In this document: in pieces, positions 17,688 through 26,896 of the stretch
Layout: each line of letters begins with the position of its first letter
Numbering within the stretch: the first letter of the stretch is position 1
NCBI GenBank assembly: GCA_014376695.1
Contig: JACMRA010000012.1
Location: 1 to 60,631, forward strand
Length of the DNA: 60,631 nt
Origin: Minisyncoccota bacterium
Lineage (GTDB): Bacteria; Patescibacteriota; JACMRA01
Reading direction: 5' to 3'
The notes under the pieces: generated by a model
What the model was told of the DNA's origin: nothing
The model's database searches: none
Seen by the model: the letters and a program-made list of their open reading frames with translations, nothing else
Made by a program: the position numbers and the translations under genes

Positions 17688-18569
17688 ATGAATGAACTCA
17701 ATTTGTGGAGACCTAGCAATATTATAAAAGCTGGTACTATTGGGAAAAATCTTTTACCAAATGATGGCCTCCTATTCGACGGTAGATGGGAGAGTACAGA
17801 TGAGCGAGGCCCCGGTAGCTTGCTGTATGCAATTGATGTAATATATGAGGTGACAGGACATCTTTTTGAGCCCTGCGACATATTTATTCCCCGCGTTAAT
17901 AACGGAACTAATATTTTAACAGATTTAAAAAACTTTGAAGTAAATAAAAGAGGTGTAAACGTTTCGGTACCTACCGCCGATGGTATCATTGTGTTAAATG
18001 ATGATGTTTATAAAAAAAAGAAATTAATCAGGCTCGGAGCTAGTGACTGTGGGCCACTGCTCTGGAGGGGTAAAAATTCCTCAGGGATAATACATGTTGC
18101 TCACGGCGGGTTTTTTCAGGAAGTAAATATCATTGATGAGTTGTTCAAACTTCTTAAAGAAATAGAAGGGCTAGATTTGGGCAGTGTTCAATTTGCTTTG
18201 GGGCCAACCGTCGATAGGCTTCTCTTTCCCGCTAGTTTTCATAAAAAAAACATTCCAAGTAAATTCCATTCTTTTGTCGATGAATTAATATTTCTTGATC
18301 CTGAGGATCCCATTCGGATAAAGACATTCGATTCCTGTCCAAGTTCAGAAAAAAAATTATTAGTTTATTTCACAAGTCTTATAGTCAAATACCTTATTGA
18401 GGTGCATGGAGTCAATTCCGAAAATATTTGCAATTCCAATATTGACACTGCTAATTGCGGAGGAAATTTGCCGAGTGAAGCATTTTTTAGTAGAAGACGA
18501 GACCCTTTTGATGATAAATTACTTCGTGACCTGCACTACGGCAATAATCTTAGTTTTATTGCAACCTGA
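17688..18569 (+). CDS. Degenerate PgeF/YfiH-like (DUF152) protein
   Basis: A 293-residue protein with a weak match to the YfiH/PgeF family, zinc enzymes known as purine nucleoside phosphorylases or peptidoglycan editing factors. The order of blocks fits: 'VSVPTADGIIVL' (family 'PTADC'), 'IIHVAHGGF' (family 'VHAGWRG'), 'FALGPTVDRLLF' (family 'GP.I....F.V') and the end block 'SEAFFSRRRDPF' (family 'FFSYRRDG'). The Cys and one His of the zinc site are replaced (Gly in 'PTADG', no 'QVHG' motif), so catalysis is doubtful. It may be an inactive paralogue with a new role. The start is in an AAATATG context, and it is the only gene between two well-separated units. Confidence 0.5.
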   Translation: MNELNLWRPSNIIKAGTIGKNLLPNDGLLFDGRWESTDERGPGSLLYAIDVIYEVTGHLFEPCDIFIPRVNNGTNILTDLKNFEVNKRGVNVSVPTADGIIVLNDDVYKKKKLIRLGASDCGPLLWRGKNSSGIIHVAHGGFFQEVNIIDELFKLLKEIEGLDLGSVQFALGPTVDRLLFPASFHKKNIPSKFHSFVDELIFLDPEDPIRIKTFDSCPSSEKKLLVYFTSLIVKYLIEVHGVNSENICNSNIDTANCGGNLPSEAFFSRRRDPFDDKLLRDLHYGNNLSFIAT

Positions 18570-18612
18570 CCCCTCTTGACAGTAAATCATCTCTATCTCA
18601 GGCTTTGTAGAT

Positions 18613-19305
18613 ATGAGACAAAATATTTCTATAGCTAAGTACCTCGTAATTGACACCGAGACCACTGGCCTAAACCCTACAAAACACGGCCTAATCCAAA
18701 TGGCGGCCCTGGCTCTCGATTCTGAACTTCAAATTGTGGCCGAATACAACGAATATATTTGCCCACCTGAGGGAACTGAATTCGACCCTGAAGCCCAAAC
18801 CATCCATAATATCCCCCGGTCAAAGGTCGATAATGGTTTGAATTATACTGAATTTGCTGATAGTTTTATTGACTTTATATCAGACAACTTTAACACTAAG
18901 CCAATTATCGTTGCCCAGTTCTTTGCTTTTGATTATGGATTTCTTACATCTGTGTTTGATCAGGCTATGGAATTAGATAGCGATATCAAAATCCGACTCA
19001 AGGTAGAGAATGAAAGTCAGTCTGGAGTCTTTAATACCCTGCTGAGCCGAAATTTCATCGATACAAAGGCTCTTGCCAGCGTAATGAACCTCAAGGCCGA
19101 ATTAATCAGCAAGCCTCCCTACTTCCAAGAAACCTCTCTCTCCAAGTACGGCGGCCTCAAAGACACCCTAGGTATCCCCCAAGACAAGTTCCAAGCCCAC
19201 GACGCACTAGCAGATTGTTATGCCACCCGAGAAGTTCTCGAAAAGATGATTGACTTGATAGATTTGGTGGCAATTGTTCCACCGGTTATTGAAGAAGAAG
19301 TTTAG
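18613..19305 (+). CDS. DnaQ-like 3'-5' exonuclease (DEDD family)
   Basis: A 230-residue nuclease of the DnaQ/epsilon family. ExoI 'VIDTETTGLN' carries the first D and E. ExoII is 'VAQFFAFDYGFL'. ExoIII is 'FQAHDALADCYATREVL' with H and D, which marks the DEDDh type. The length fits a stand-alone proofreading or processing exonuclease rather than one fused to a polymerase. Whether it is the proofreading subunit of the replicase cannot be told here. The start is AGATATG with no Shine-Dalgarno sequence. A reading frame overlapping its 3' end (from 19274) is considered too long and is trimmed in the next entry. Confidence 0.88.
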   Translation: MRQNISIAKYLVIDTETTGLNPTKHGLIQMAALALDSELQIVAEYNEYICPPEGTEFDPEAQTIHNIPRSKVDNGLNYTEFADSFIDFISDNFNTKPIIVAQFFAFDYGFLTSVFDQAMELDSDIKIRLKVENESQSGVFNTLLSRNFIDTKALASVMNLKAELISKPPYFQETSLSKYGGLKDTLGIPQDKFQAHDALADCYATREVLEKMIDLIDLVAIVPPVIEEEV

Positions 19306-19393
19306 TCTACTCAAACTACCAGATACTATTGACAAAATTACGTTTGTTGGTTTTTATTTGGTCACAAATTTTTTACTATTGAAAACAATTTTT

Positions 19394-19777
19394 ATGGAAT
19401 ATATCCCAACTTTTCCCATTGCCCAAGTTAGAAATACACCGGAAGATACTCGATCAATTCAGTGGGAAGAATCTCTGTATCGAGATTTGCAAACCGAAGT
19501 TCTTAATCTGACAACTCCAATGCTTAGCCAGAAGCTTAAAGAATCTGAAATCAAATCGGGTGGAGATACAAAAAAATTCGTGGAATATTTGCATAATCAG
19601 GCCCAAACTAGTAGAATAGATGTTGAAAGTTCCATTGACGGTCTGTTAAAATCTGGTTCAGTGTCTGACGGGAAGCTTCGAAGCGAGATCGAAGAGTATC
19701 GAGAAATTTTCAGAAATGCCATTCAGATTGCATCGAATAAAATTAGTTCAGAAGCTATTCAAGAATTAGCTATATAG
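19394..19777 (+). CDS. Hypothetical protein
   Basis: A 127-residue, mostly helical and charged protein with no known motif. The ATG at 19394 is preferred over an earlier in-frame start at 19274, which overlaps the exonuclease gene and would add a stretch looking like translated non-coding DNA. TTGACA at 19329-19334 may be part of its promoter. Its TAG stop is followed in the same frame by 104 further open codons (see the next entry), so it could be the first part of a longer gene interrupted by a nonsense change. Confidence 0.55.
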   Translation: MEYIPTFPIAQVRNTPEDTRSIQWEESLYRDLQTEVLNLTTPMLSQKLKESEIKSGGDTKKFVEYLHNQAQTSRIDVESSIDGLLKSGSVSDGKLRSEIEEYREIFRNAIQIASNKISSEAIQELAI

Positions 19778-20092
19778 CACCTAGTTAACAATGATTGTAT
19801 TGTTACTGGAGATGGTCGCTCAGCCTGGAATAACAACGTCGCCAAATATTTTGGTGGTGAAACATACGCCACCACCGACAGAGGGAATTCAGCTACTAAT
19901 GATTCTAGGACGACGACAAAAAATTACCCAGGATTGATTGGGCTGTGCAAGAATCAGCCAACGTTTAAACTCGCCGAGGGTGAGAAGATTGTGATGACCA
20001 GGGGTGGGATGTATATTGTAAATACACTAACAGGGGTTATTGTAAGGAAAATTAGCCTCCCGTCAACAAAATCTCTACTATTTGACAAATAG
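19778..20092 (+). pseudogene. Open in-frame fragment after a TAG stop, no good start codon
   Basis: Directly after the TAG of the preceding gene (19775-19777) the same frame stays open for 104 codons, ending in TAG at 20090-20092. The translation reads like protein ('CIVTGDGRSAWNNNVAKYFG', later 'EGEKIVMTRGGMYIVNT') rather than random AT-rich DNA. The first usable start codons are TTG at 19934 and GTG at 19991, which would keep only half of it. It could be a remnant of a secreted or toxin-like gene, the tail of the preceding gene split by a nonsense mutation, or a readthrough extension. Sequencing error is also possible. I do not recognise the family. Confidence 0.4.
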
Positions 20093-20138
20093 ATAACCCT
20101 TGAACAAGCTTCAGACATAATCGATTAATGACTTATTT

Positions 20139-20918
20139 ATGAATATTTACCAATCTATCGTCCTTGGAGTTATCGAAGGCTTAACCGAATTTTTGCCAAT
20201 CTCTTCGACCGGACATCTCATAATAGCCCAAAAAATCTTGGGACTGCCCAAAGTAGATGACTTTATGACGGTAGTTATTCAATCAGGAGCTATTTTGTCA
20301 GCCTTGGTTTATTTTCGGCATAAAATTTGGGATATTATTTTGCATAAAAGAGCAGTCTTACCAAAATTATTTGTTTCAATGTTGCCAGTTCTCGTAGTCG
20401 GCTTCGTGGTCAAAAAACTCCTCGAAAACTACAATGACACGATTTTATTAATTGCTATTTCTTCGATTGTTGGAGGTATTTTCTTTTATGTAGTCGAAAA
20501 GTTCTACGCCAAAAAAGCCACTCGAGATCTTGAGTCGGGATCCTATCTTGATTATCTAGGCCTTGGAGTAGTGCAAATATTATCCCTCATACCGGGTTTT
20601 TCTCGCAGCGGTTCAGCAATTGCAGGTGGTTTAATTAACAATATTAAACTTAAAGACTCGATAGAAATTAGCTTTTTGATGGGAATCCCTTTGCTCCTAA
20701 TTGCCACCCTTTACAAACTCGTATCGCATAGTTATGTGCCAAGTCCTGATTTGCTGATCAACACAGGGGTGGCAACGCTTGTGGCTTTTGCGGTTGGATT
20801 AGCTGGGATCAAATTAACGCTTGGCTGGGTACAAAAATATGGCTTCCGCCCCTTTATGTATTATCGAATTGGACTTGGAGTGATTTTACTGGTTGCTTAT
20901 TTCGCAAAATTAATCTAA
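20139..20918 (+). CDS. uppP: Undecaprenyl-diphosphatase UppP (BacA family)
   Basis: A 259-residue integral membrane enzyme that recycles undecaprenyl diphosphate to the monophosphate carrier for peptidoglycan synthesis. The two family signatures are present: 'EGLTEFLPISSTGHL' near residue 13 with the catalytic Glu, and 'LIPGFSRSGSAIAGG' near residue 150. About seven to eight hydrophobic segments are seen and the length is typical. It heads a short co-directional set with a small unknown protein and rsmH, which fits the common link of these genes to wall synthesis and division. Confidence 0.95.
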   Translation: MNIYQSIVLGVIEGLTEFLPISSTGHLIIAQKILGLPKVDDFMTVVIQSGAILSALVYFRHKIWDIILHKRAVLPKLFVSMLPVLVVGFVVKKLLENYNDTILLIAISSIVGGIFFYVVEKFYAKKATRDLESGSYLDYLGLGVVQILSLIPGFSRSGSAIAGGLINNIKLKDSIEISFLMGIPLLLIATLYKLVSHSYVPSPDLLINTGVATLVAFAVGLAGIKLTLGWVQKYGFRPFMYYRIGLGVILLVAYFAKLI

Positions 20919-20927
20919 TCTAGTTTT

Positions 20928-21158
20928 ATGACTAAGACAATCGAAGAACTAAAAAAATTGACACTGGAGCAAAAAATTCTCTATTTCAAGGAAGTCGTTG
21001 ACATGATTATTAGTCGCAAAGTCGATATCGAACAAAGTGCCAGTATGGTCGAATTACTTAGCCAACTCAAAGAAATTATCCAAAGCGAACTAACTCTAAT
21101 TGAGACCCGATTAATTCAGCTCAATCCAACTTCTAATCAGACTAATGCGAGTTTTTGA
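20928..21158 (+). CDS. Hypothetical small helical protein
   Basis: A 76-residue acidic and helical protein with a likely coiled-coil pattern. It starts 9 bases after uppP, and its TGA overlaps the rsmH ATG by one base (TGATG), which argues for translational coupling and a real gene. No family is recognised. Its place before rsmH is where small division or wall-associated proteins such as FtsL or MraZ can be found, but it has no membrane segment and does not look like either. Confidence 0.65.
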   Translation: MTKTIEELKKLTLEQKILYFKEVVDMIISRKVDIEQSASMVELLSQLKEIIQSELTLIETRLIQLNPTSNQTNASF

Positions 21159-22213
21159 TGACTGATAACTTACATATTCCAGTGATGCTCGGTGAGTCTA
21201 TATCTAATTTGGAGGTCTTAATTTTGCGGCATCTAGATTTAAAGACCAAGCTACCTAGCAAGGTTTGGCAAGTTTTTGACGGGACGCTTGGTGGAGGTGG
21301 ATATACCATCGCTATCATTGCCCTATTTCAAAAATATAAACAAAATTACCAACTATATGCCTGCGATCTTGATAGCGTTGCAATCGATCGTGTTGGCCTT
21401 AGACTCCAAGAAGAGCTAGGCTTTTGTAAAAAAACAAAGGATATTCCAGGATTTATCACAAAGCACCAATTAGATTTTGGGCTTAAATCGAAGCTTGTAC
21501 AGGAGGTTTGTCTAATTCAGGGTAATTTTGCCGATGTTGTTAATCAATTTTTGGATGGAAGCATGGATTACCTGATTTTGGATCTGGGATTTTCGTCCAA
21601 TCAGCTTGAGTTGGATCACCGTGGATTAAGTTACTTGCAAGAAAGCGACAGCTTAGATCTTCGATACGATCAGGACTCAAGGGTCGAACCCCTCTGGCTC
21701 AAGCTTAAGCATATTAAGGGACATCAAGAATTGACCAAAGTTTTGTTTAATAGCAGTGGGGAGAAACTTAGCCCTAGAATTGCTGGGCGAATTATTGAGG
21801 CTCGGGGCCGCGGGACTACACTTGAGACTGTGGCAGATTTAGTTGCCGTTGTAACTGACAGTATCCCAAAGATTATGTACAAAAACAGATACGGTATTCT
21901 AAGTCGGGTTTGGCAGGCTCTGCGTATTTGGGTTAATGGAGAATTTGAGGCCTTGGAAGCTTTTTTACCAATTAGTCAAGATAAGCTTGTGGTTGGTGGT
22001 CGCCTGGCCATTGTGTCCTTTCACAGTTTAGAAGATAAGATAGTTGCCAAGAATTTTCGATTGGTAAGTCAAGGTCAGGAAATTGATGATTACGGCAATA
22101 AAGAGTTCGATTTTAAACATCTTACTGCCCGGGCATTACTCCCGTTGGAAGCTGAAATTGAGGCCAACGCACGGAGCCGAAGCGCTACTATGCGAACCTT
22201 AGAGCGTGTTTAG
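21158..22213 (+). CDS. rsmH: 16S rRNA m4C1402 methyltransferase RsmH
   Basis: A 351-residue SAM-dependent methyltransferase that N4-methylates C1402 of 16S rRNA. The SAM-binding loop is 'FDGTLGGGGYT', the acidic strand is 'YACDLDSVAI', and the family blocks 'LILDLGFSSNQLE', 'SDSLDLRYDQ' and 'VSFHSLEDKIV' are present. The C-terminus 'NARSRSATMRTLERV' matches the usual 'ARSAKLR..E' end. I chose the ATG at 21158, one base overlapping the preceding TGA, and not the TTG codon just before it. The region from residue 80 to 110 is longer than usual. The genes that often follow (ftsL, ftsI) are not present. Confidence 0.95.
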   Translation: MTDNLHIPVMLGESISNLEVLILRHLDLKTKLPSKVWQVFDGTLGGGGYTIAIIALFQKYKQNYQLYACDLDSVAIDRVGLRLQEELGFCKKTKDIPGFITKHQLDFGLKSKLVQEVCLIQGNFADVVNQFLDGSMDYLILDLGFSSNQLELDHRGLSYLQESDSLDLRYDQDSRVEPLWLKLKHIKGHQELTKVLFNSSGEKLSPRIAGRIIEARGRGTTLETVADLVAVVTDSIPKIMYKNRYGILSRVWQALRIWVNGEFEALEAFLPISQDKLVVGGRLAIVSFHSLEDKIVAKNFRLVSQGQEIDDYGNKEFDFKHLTARALLPLEAEIEANARSRSATMRTLERV

Positions 22214-22276
22214 GAGTAGAATATTTTGAAATTCCAATTTTCGGTGCGGTTATAGGCGCCTAGCTTGGCTTGCGAT

Positions 22277-23989
22277 CTATTCACCGACACTAGTGAACAA
22301 TTCATCGCTTTCACCCTCTAATCTTTGGGGCATTGGAATGGCTTTTTGACTGTCGATAAACGGCTTTTTGACTTCTTGGTTACTTTGGTTGATGGCTTGG
22401 CTGTAATTTTGATGCTCAGGCGAAAGTTGCGGTTTTTGCTTATTGGAATTAATCGAATTTACCGAACTAGTTGACATTGGTCTCGCTAGTGGAATAGCAT
22501 TTTGGATTTGAATGTCTGGCTCACTTACTTTGGGTACGGATGGTAGCTTAATTTCCATAGGCATAGACTCTTCGACTGTACTAAGGTTGGCGGGTGAGTG
22601 AGGTTTTGATTCGAGTTGGAAATTAGGCTGGGCTAAAATAACGATTTGTTGATTCTGAATAATTTTTCTATCGAGGTAAGTGTTGGGGATTTGGATTAGA
22701 CTGCTTAGGGCTTCTATATCAAAGTAACGTATTTTACCGCCCATTCCGAGCGATCTACAGAGGAGCGCGCTGTACATTTGGGTTTGCCGCTTAAAAACCT
22801 CGGGTTCCCAGTAGAGTTTGTCCCAGAATTGGCCGTAAGTGGCGCTCGGGGATTCGTCCCAGCTTTTTGGCATCGGGATTAAGCCTTGATTAGCCGTGGC
22901 GTAATTTTTCCAATAGGCCATGGTGGTACCTAGATATCTTTTGCCGGTAATTTTCTTGCCAAAAAGTCCAAAGCGGATCTTGGTCTCGTAGCAAAAGGCT
23001 GGGATCTTGCGCTCAATTCGCTCAATAGTCTGGAGTTCCGTTGGAGTAAATTGATTAACGACGCCGTTGGCTCCCAGGGACACGCTGGCGTTAGTGGCTA
23101 GTTCCTTACGGACTTTGGCGAGCTCTTTTTCCCATTTTTTCTTGACGCCAGTTTTGGCGGTGTCTTGCGGGCGGAAGTTGAACTGAATTATTGCCATATC
23201 CCCATCGTCCACAGCTTCTAGGCATTCAATTAATTGCTTAATAGGAGTTTGTTTATAATCTGCTTTGAGACTAGTTAGCTCGTTATAGTATTTTGTAGCG
23301 TAAATATCAGCCCCGAATCCAGCAAACTCGCCAAAATCTGTATGCTTGTATTCGTTTTTGAGATCGACCAATGTTTTTGGCATTTGCCCTGTTGGATCTT
23401 CGACTTCTTGAAATTGAACCAGCGGAAAATATAATTTTAGCCCAGATGTCAAAGTCCCCAAGGATTGTTTCCAGACCTTAAAATACATATTCACCTTGCC
23501 CCCGTCAGAAATCAATTCGATGCTATATTGCTCAAAATAAGTTCCCGCGGTTCTTTGGGCTTTTTCTGACCTAGCTCCGTGAATTCCACTCATTATTAAG
23601 AAGAATTTTTCCATGCTTTCAACCGTTACATTGCTTGACTCCGATGGGATAATCTTGATATAGATAGATTTTTGCTCGCTAAACCAATTACCAATTTTGT
23701 CGTTCAAAAATGAATTATCAACCCACTCATAAACCTTAACGCCGCCAATAAAAATCAGAATTGCAGTCAAAGGAATGTACCACGGGTTAAGAAAACTATA
23801 AGTAACGAGGCTTATCGTAACCCCAAAAAGCATTAGCACAAAAACAGGCGACTTCCTAAATATGGCAAAAAATATCCGAGAAATAAAAAGCCCCGGGCGG
23901 ATAAAAATTACTATTAGTAATAACAGTGCTATACCGCCAGTGATTAAGGTTGCTATATACCCAAGTGAAATATTGCTAAAGTCGATCAT
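22277..23989 (-). CDS. Conserved membrane protein of unknown function
   Basis: A 570-residue protein with three hydrophobic segments in the first 95 residues and a large soluble region after them. The last 120 residues are rich in Pro, Gln, Ser and Asn and probably disordered. The soluble part has mixed alpha/beta character ('SIYIKIIPSESSN', 'MYFKVWKQSL'). The layout of N-terminal membrane segments plus a cytoplasmic domain resembles proteins found near type IV secretion ATPases in CPR genomes, but no such ATPase is present in the window, so this is only a hint. It is convergent with rsmH. Confidence 0.65.
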   Translation of the reverse strand: MIDFSNISLGYIATLITGGIALLLLIVIFIRPGLFISRIFFAIFRKSPVFVLMLFGVTISLVTYSFLNPWYIPLTAILIFIGGVKVYEWVDNSFLNDKIGNWFSEQKSIYIKIIPSESSNVTVESMEKFFLIMSGIHGARSEKAQRTAGTYFEQYSIELISDGGKVNMYFKVWKQSLGTLTSGLKLYFPLVQFQEVEDPTGQMPKTLVDLKNEYKHTDFGEFAGFGADIYATKYYNELTSLKADYKQTPIKQLIECLEAVDDGDMAIIQFNFRPQDTAKTGVKKKWEKELAKVRKELATNASVSLGANGVVNQFTPTELQTIERIERKIPAFCYETKIRFGLFGKKITGKRYLGTTMAYWKNYATANQGLIPMPKSWDESPSATYGQFWDKLYWEPEVFKRQTQMYSALLCRSLGMGGKIRYFDIEALSSLIQIPNTYLDRKIIQNQQIVILAQPNFQLESKPHSPANLSTVEESMPMEIKLPSVPKVSEPDIQIQNAIPLARPMSTSSVNSINSNKQKPQLSPEHQNYSQAINQSNQEVKKPFIDSQKAIPMPQRLEGESDELFTSVGE

Positions 23990-24038
23990 ATCGTTAAAAG
24001 GTTATATAATATAAATTAAAACAGTTTTGGGGATTTGT

Positions 24039-25070
24039 CTATACAACAACCTCAATCTTTTTCTTATTCATATAGTCGAGGATTTGGTAATTAAGTTCTT
24101 CAAGAATATCAAGGGCCACATCGTAATCATTGGATTTGACCTTAAAACTGGTCTCAACATGGATACCCACCCGCTCTTTTTGGAAAATGCCCATATAGTG
24201 CGAGCGGATTAAATCAACTTCGGTATTGTCGGTGAGATATTTTTTGATAAAGCTAATTAATTGTTGGATTTGGGGACTGGTAGTTTTGGCGTGTAGGATT
24301 AGGTTTTGAGTCATCCGCCTACCAATTAACTTGTCAAAGTTTTGGATTTTCGATTGAGCTAGATCTTTATTTGGAATGATTAATTCTTCTCCCTCCAGTG
24401 TTCTAAGTCGAGTGGATTTTAGGCCGATACGAGTGACGGTACCCGTGTACTCTCCAACTTTGATTTCGTCGCCAATCAAAAAAGGTTTATCTGTAAAGAT
24501 TGAAAAAGAGGCCACTATATCAGTCAAAAGGCTCTGAATCGAAAAAGCCAAAAAGACGGCCGAAGCTCCCACGGTGGCTATAATGCTAGAGGCGGGGATA
24601 CCAAGAAACTGGAAAAACAAGGCAAAAATCCATGTCCAAAAAACCACATTAACTATTAATGCAATGAATTGCTGTTGGCTTTTTTGGGTAGCTTCCATAT
24701 TTTCGTCCTTGCGAAACAGATTATATAGAATCCAAAGGCATAAACTTGAAATAACCCGACTAAGAAATATTAGACAGGCGATGAGGAGGATTAATCGATA
24801 TTCGCGAGCTACGGCATTGCCGCTCACTTCCGGTAAAAATGTCTGAATCAAAGTGGCTAGCAAAAAATAAAAGATAGCCGGAAGCTCTTTAATCCGACCA
24901 AAAATTCGCAACTCAAATAATGGCTTAATCAATTCTAAATGACGGAAATAACTCAAAACCAAAAAGCGGATTAGCAAGAAAATCCCAAGTAAAATACTTG
25001 TTAAAAAGACGAACCTTGTCATTTGGTTAGTTATAATAGCTATAAAAAGAGTTGTTAAAGTAGTCATCAA
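24039..25070 (-). CDS. Small-conductance mechanosensitive channel (MscS family)
   Basis: A 343-residue MscS-type channel that releases osmolytes when the membrane is stretched. Four hydrophobic segments precede the pore helix. The pore-lining TM3 is visible as 'SIIATVGASAVFLAFSIQSL', followed by the beta domain 'FLIGDEIKVGEYTGTVTRIG' and 'RTLEGEELIIPNKDL'. The C-terminal alpha/beta domain is complete. Length is normal for a plain MscS plus one extra N-terminal segment. Start is ATG at 25070 with a TATACT about 50 bases upstream. Confidence 0.92.
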   Translation of the reverse strand: MMTTLTTLFIAIITNQMTRFVFLTSILLGIFLLIRFLVLSYFRHLELIKPLFELRIFGRIKELPAIFYFLLATLIQTFLPEVSGNAVAREYRLILLIACLIFLSRVISSLCLWILYNLFRKDENMEATQKSQQQFIALIVNVVFWTWIFALFFQFLGIPASSIIATVGASAVFLAFSIQSLLTDIVASFSIFTDKPFLIGDEIKVGEYTGTVTRIGLKSTRLRTLEGEELIIPNKDLAQSKIQNFDKLIGRRMTQNLILHAKTTSPQIQQLISFIKKYLTDNTEVDLIRSHYMGIFQKERVGIHVETSFKVKSNDYDVALDILEELNYQILDYMNKKKIEVVV

Positions 25071-25202
25071 AAAGCAGGTTAGGGGGTTTGGTTATTAGCA
25101 CATTTGTTAATCACACCAAAGTATACTAAATGTACCAAACATATGATTTGTTGGCAAAAAATAACTCAAATCAACTAGTTTGCACTTGACAATCCCATCT
25201 AC

Positions 25203-25217
25203 TTTAGAAATTCTAAA
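25203..25217. repeat. Inverted repeat TTTAGAA-A-TTCTAAA before pyrG
   Basis: A perfect 7+1+7 inverted repeat covers the -10 region of pyrG, downstream of TTGACA at 25186-25191 and 12 bases before the ATG. It could be an operator for a dimeric regulator or simply the -10 region of an AT-rich promoter. Confidence 0.4.
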
Positions 25218-25228
25218 GCCAGCAAATT

Positions 25229-26896
25229 ATGACTATCAAAAATACTAAATATATCTTTGTAACGGGCGGAGTTGTCTCGGGCCTGGGTAAAGGGATAACG
25301 GCTGCCAGCGTTGGCTTGATCCTAAAATCTACTGGATACAGCGTTGATATTATCAAATTCGATCCATATCTCAATGTAGATCCTGGGACAATGTCACCAA
25401 TCGAGCATGGTGAAGTCTATATCCTAGAGGATGGCTCAGAAACCGATTTGGATCTTGGTCACTACGAGAGATTTCTGGATATCAATCTTACTTCTAATTC
25501 ATCAGTCACGGCGGGCAAAATCTATTCTAGTATTTTGGAAATGGAGAGAGCTGGGCTATTTCTTGGCAAAAATGTTCAGTTAATTCCTAATGTGACTAAT
25601 TATATCAAAGAGTGTTTTGTTCGGTGTAATGAGGCGGTAGATGTCCGTATCATTGAAATCGGTGGAAGCGCTGGAGATATGGAGGGAGAGATATTTCTTG
25701 AGGCCATCCGCCAATTTCGGCGGGAAAAACGTGGAGATGTCTTACATATTCATCTTGGATATGTGCCTTTTTTGGCCTGCTCGCAAGAATACAAAACTAA
25801 GCCCTTCCAAAACTCACTCCGGGAGTTACTCCGCTCGGGGCTTCAACCAAATGTCTTGGTAGCTCGATACGAAAAGCAACCGAATGCCGATATTGAGATT
25901 GAACAATTAGGTAAGATTGCACTATTTGGAAACATTGCCCCTGAATATGTCTTGCCAGTTCCTGATTTAAAAAGTATCTATGAGGTGCCTAATCATCTTA
26001 TTAAGGTAGGGGCTGTCCCACTACTGGCCGAATTTATGAAATCTGATATCTATCCGGTACTGCCTGCCTTTTTCTTGCAAGACGGGGTTAATCAAACTAC
26101 TGGTAAATCTGTTAAAGTTGGGGTTGTTGGCAAGTATGGGTCAAAGCTCGGAGACGCTGATTATAGCGTTATGCAGTCGCTGGCCATTGCGGGCTTTTAT
26201 GCGGGGTGCGAGGTTATCCCAGAAATAATACTAGCAGATGACCTGGTCGATCCAATGAGCCAAACTTGGGACAGGCTAAAAAGCTGTGATGCGGTTATGG
26301 TCTTAGGAGGCTTTGGCAGGCGAGGCATGGAAGGCAAAATAAAAGCCATTGAATACGCCCGAACGACCAAAAAACCATTTTTGGGCATATGTCTGGGACT
26401 TCAATTAGCCGTGGTAGAGTTCGCTCGAAGCGTCTGTGGTATGGATGCTATGTCGGCCGAAATGCTCGAAGAAGGAGAGCCTGCAAATCCAAGCACCTCA
26501 AAAGTTATTGATTATATGCTGGGGCAGTCTGAATACACTCCTAAAGGTGGTACGATGAGGCTTGGAGGCTACCAATGTGAATTGAGTGATGGTAGTATAG
26601 TTCGGGAATTATACAAAGTCAGCTCTGTAATAGAAAGGCATAGACATAGATTAGAAGTTCAGAATCAATATGTTGACATATTAGCCAGTCACGGCATGCA
26701 AGTCACCGGAAAGCACTACTACGAAGGAAAAACCGGTCCCAAATATCTATCCGAGATGATAGAACTTGACCGGAGGCTACACCCATTTTTTGTGGCTACG
26801 CAATCTCACCCAGAGGTATTATCTCGACCTACTAAAGCCCATCCCTTATTTTTGGGATTGGTGACTGAGGCACTGGCAAAGATTATCGCCCACTAA
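25229..26896 (+). CDS. pyrG: CTP synthase
   Basis: A 555-residue enzyme that forms CTP from UTP, ATP and glutamine. The N-terminal synthetase domain carries 'VTGGVVSGLGKGITAAS' (P-loop) and 'DPYLNVDPGTMSPIEHGEV'. The C-terminal class I glutamine amidotransferase domain has the nucleophile cysteine in 'FLGICLGLQLAV' and the His/Glu pair in 'FFVATQSHPE'. Length is typical (about 540). Its stop codon overlaps the convergent sanA-like gene by 14 bases. An inverted repeat covers its promoter. Confidence 0.97.
   Translation: MTIKNTKYIFVTGGVVSGLGKGITAASVGLILKSTGYSVDIIKFDPYLNVDPGTMSPIEHGEVYILEDGSETDLDLGHYERFLDINLTSNSSVTAGKIYSSILEMERAGLFLGKNVQLIPNVTNYIKECFVRCNEAVDVRIIEIGGSAGDMEGEIFLEAIRQFRREKRGDVLHIHLGYVPFLACSQEYKTKPFQNSLRELLRSGLQPNVLVARYEKQPNADIEIEQLGKIALFGNIAPEYVLPVPDLKSIYEVPNHLIKVGAVPLLAEFMKSDIYPVLPAFFLQDGVNQTTGKSVKVGVVGKYGSKLGDADYSVMQSLAIAGFYAGCEVIPEIILADDLVDPMSQTWDRLKSCDAVMVLGGFGRRGMEGKIKAIEYARTTKKPFLGICLGLQLAVVEFARSVCGMDAMSAEMLEEGEPANPSTSKVIDYMLGQSEYTPKGGTMRLGGYQCELSDGSIVRELYKVSSVIERHRHRLEVQNQYVDILASHGMQVTGKHYYEGKTGPKYLSEMIELDRRLHPFFVATQSHPEVLSRPTKAHPLFLGLVTEALAKIIAH

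Noticed and set aside
22253-22262. Palindrome TAGGCGCCTA between rsmH and the convergent membrane protein gene
   Set aside because: It has no T-run and is too short for a convincing terminator.
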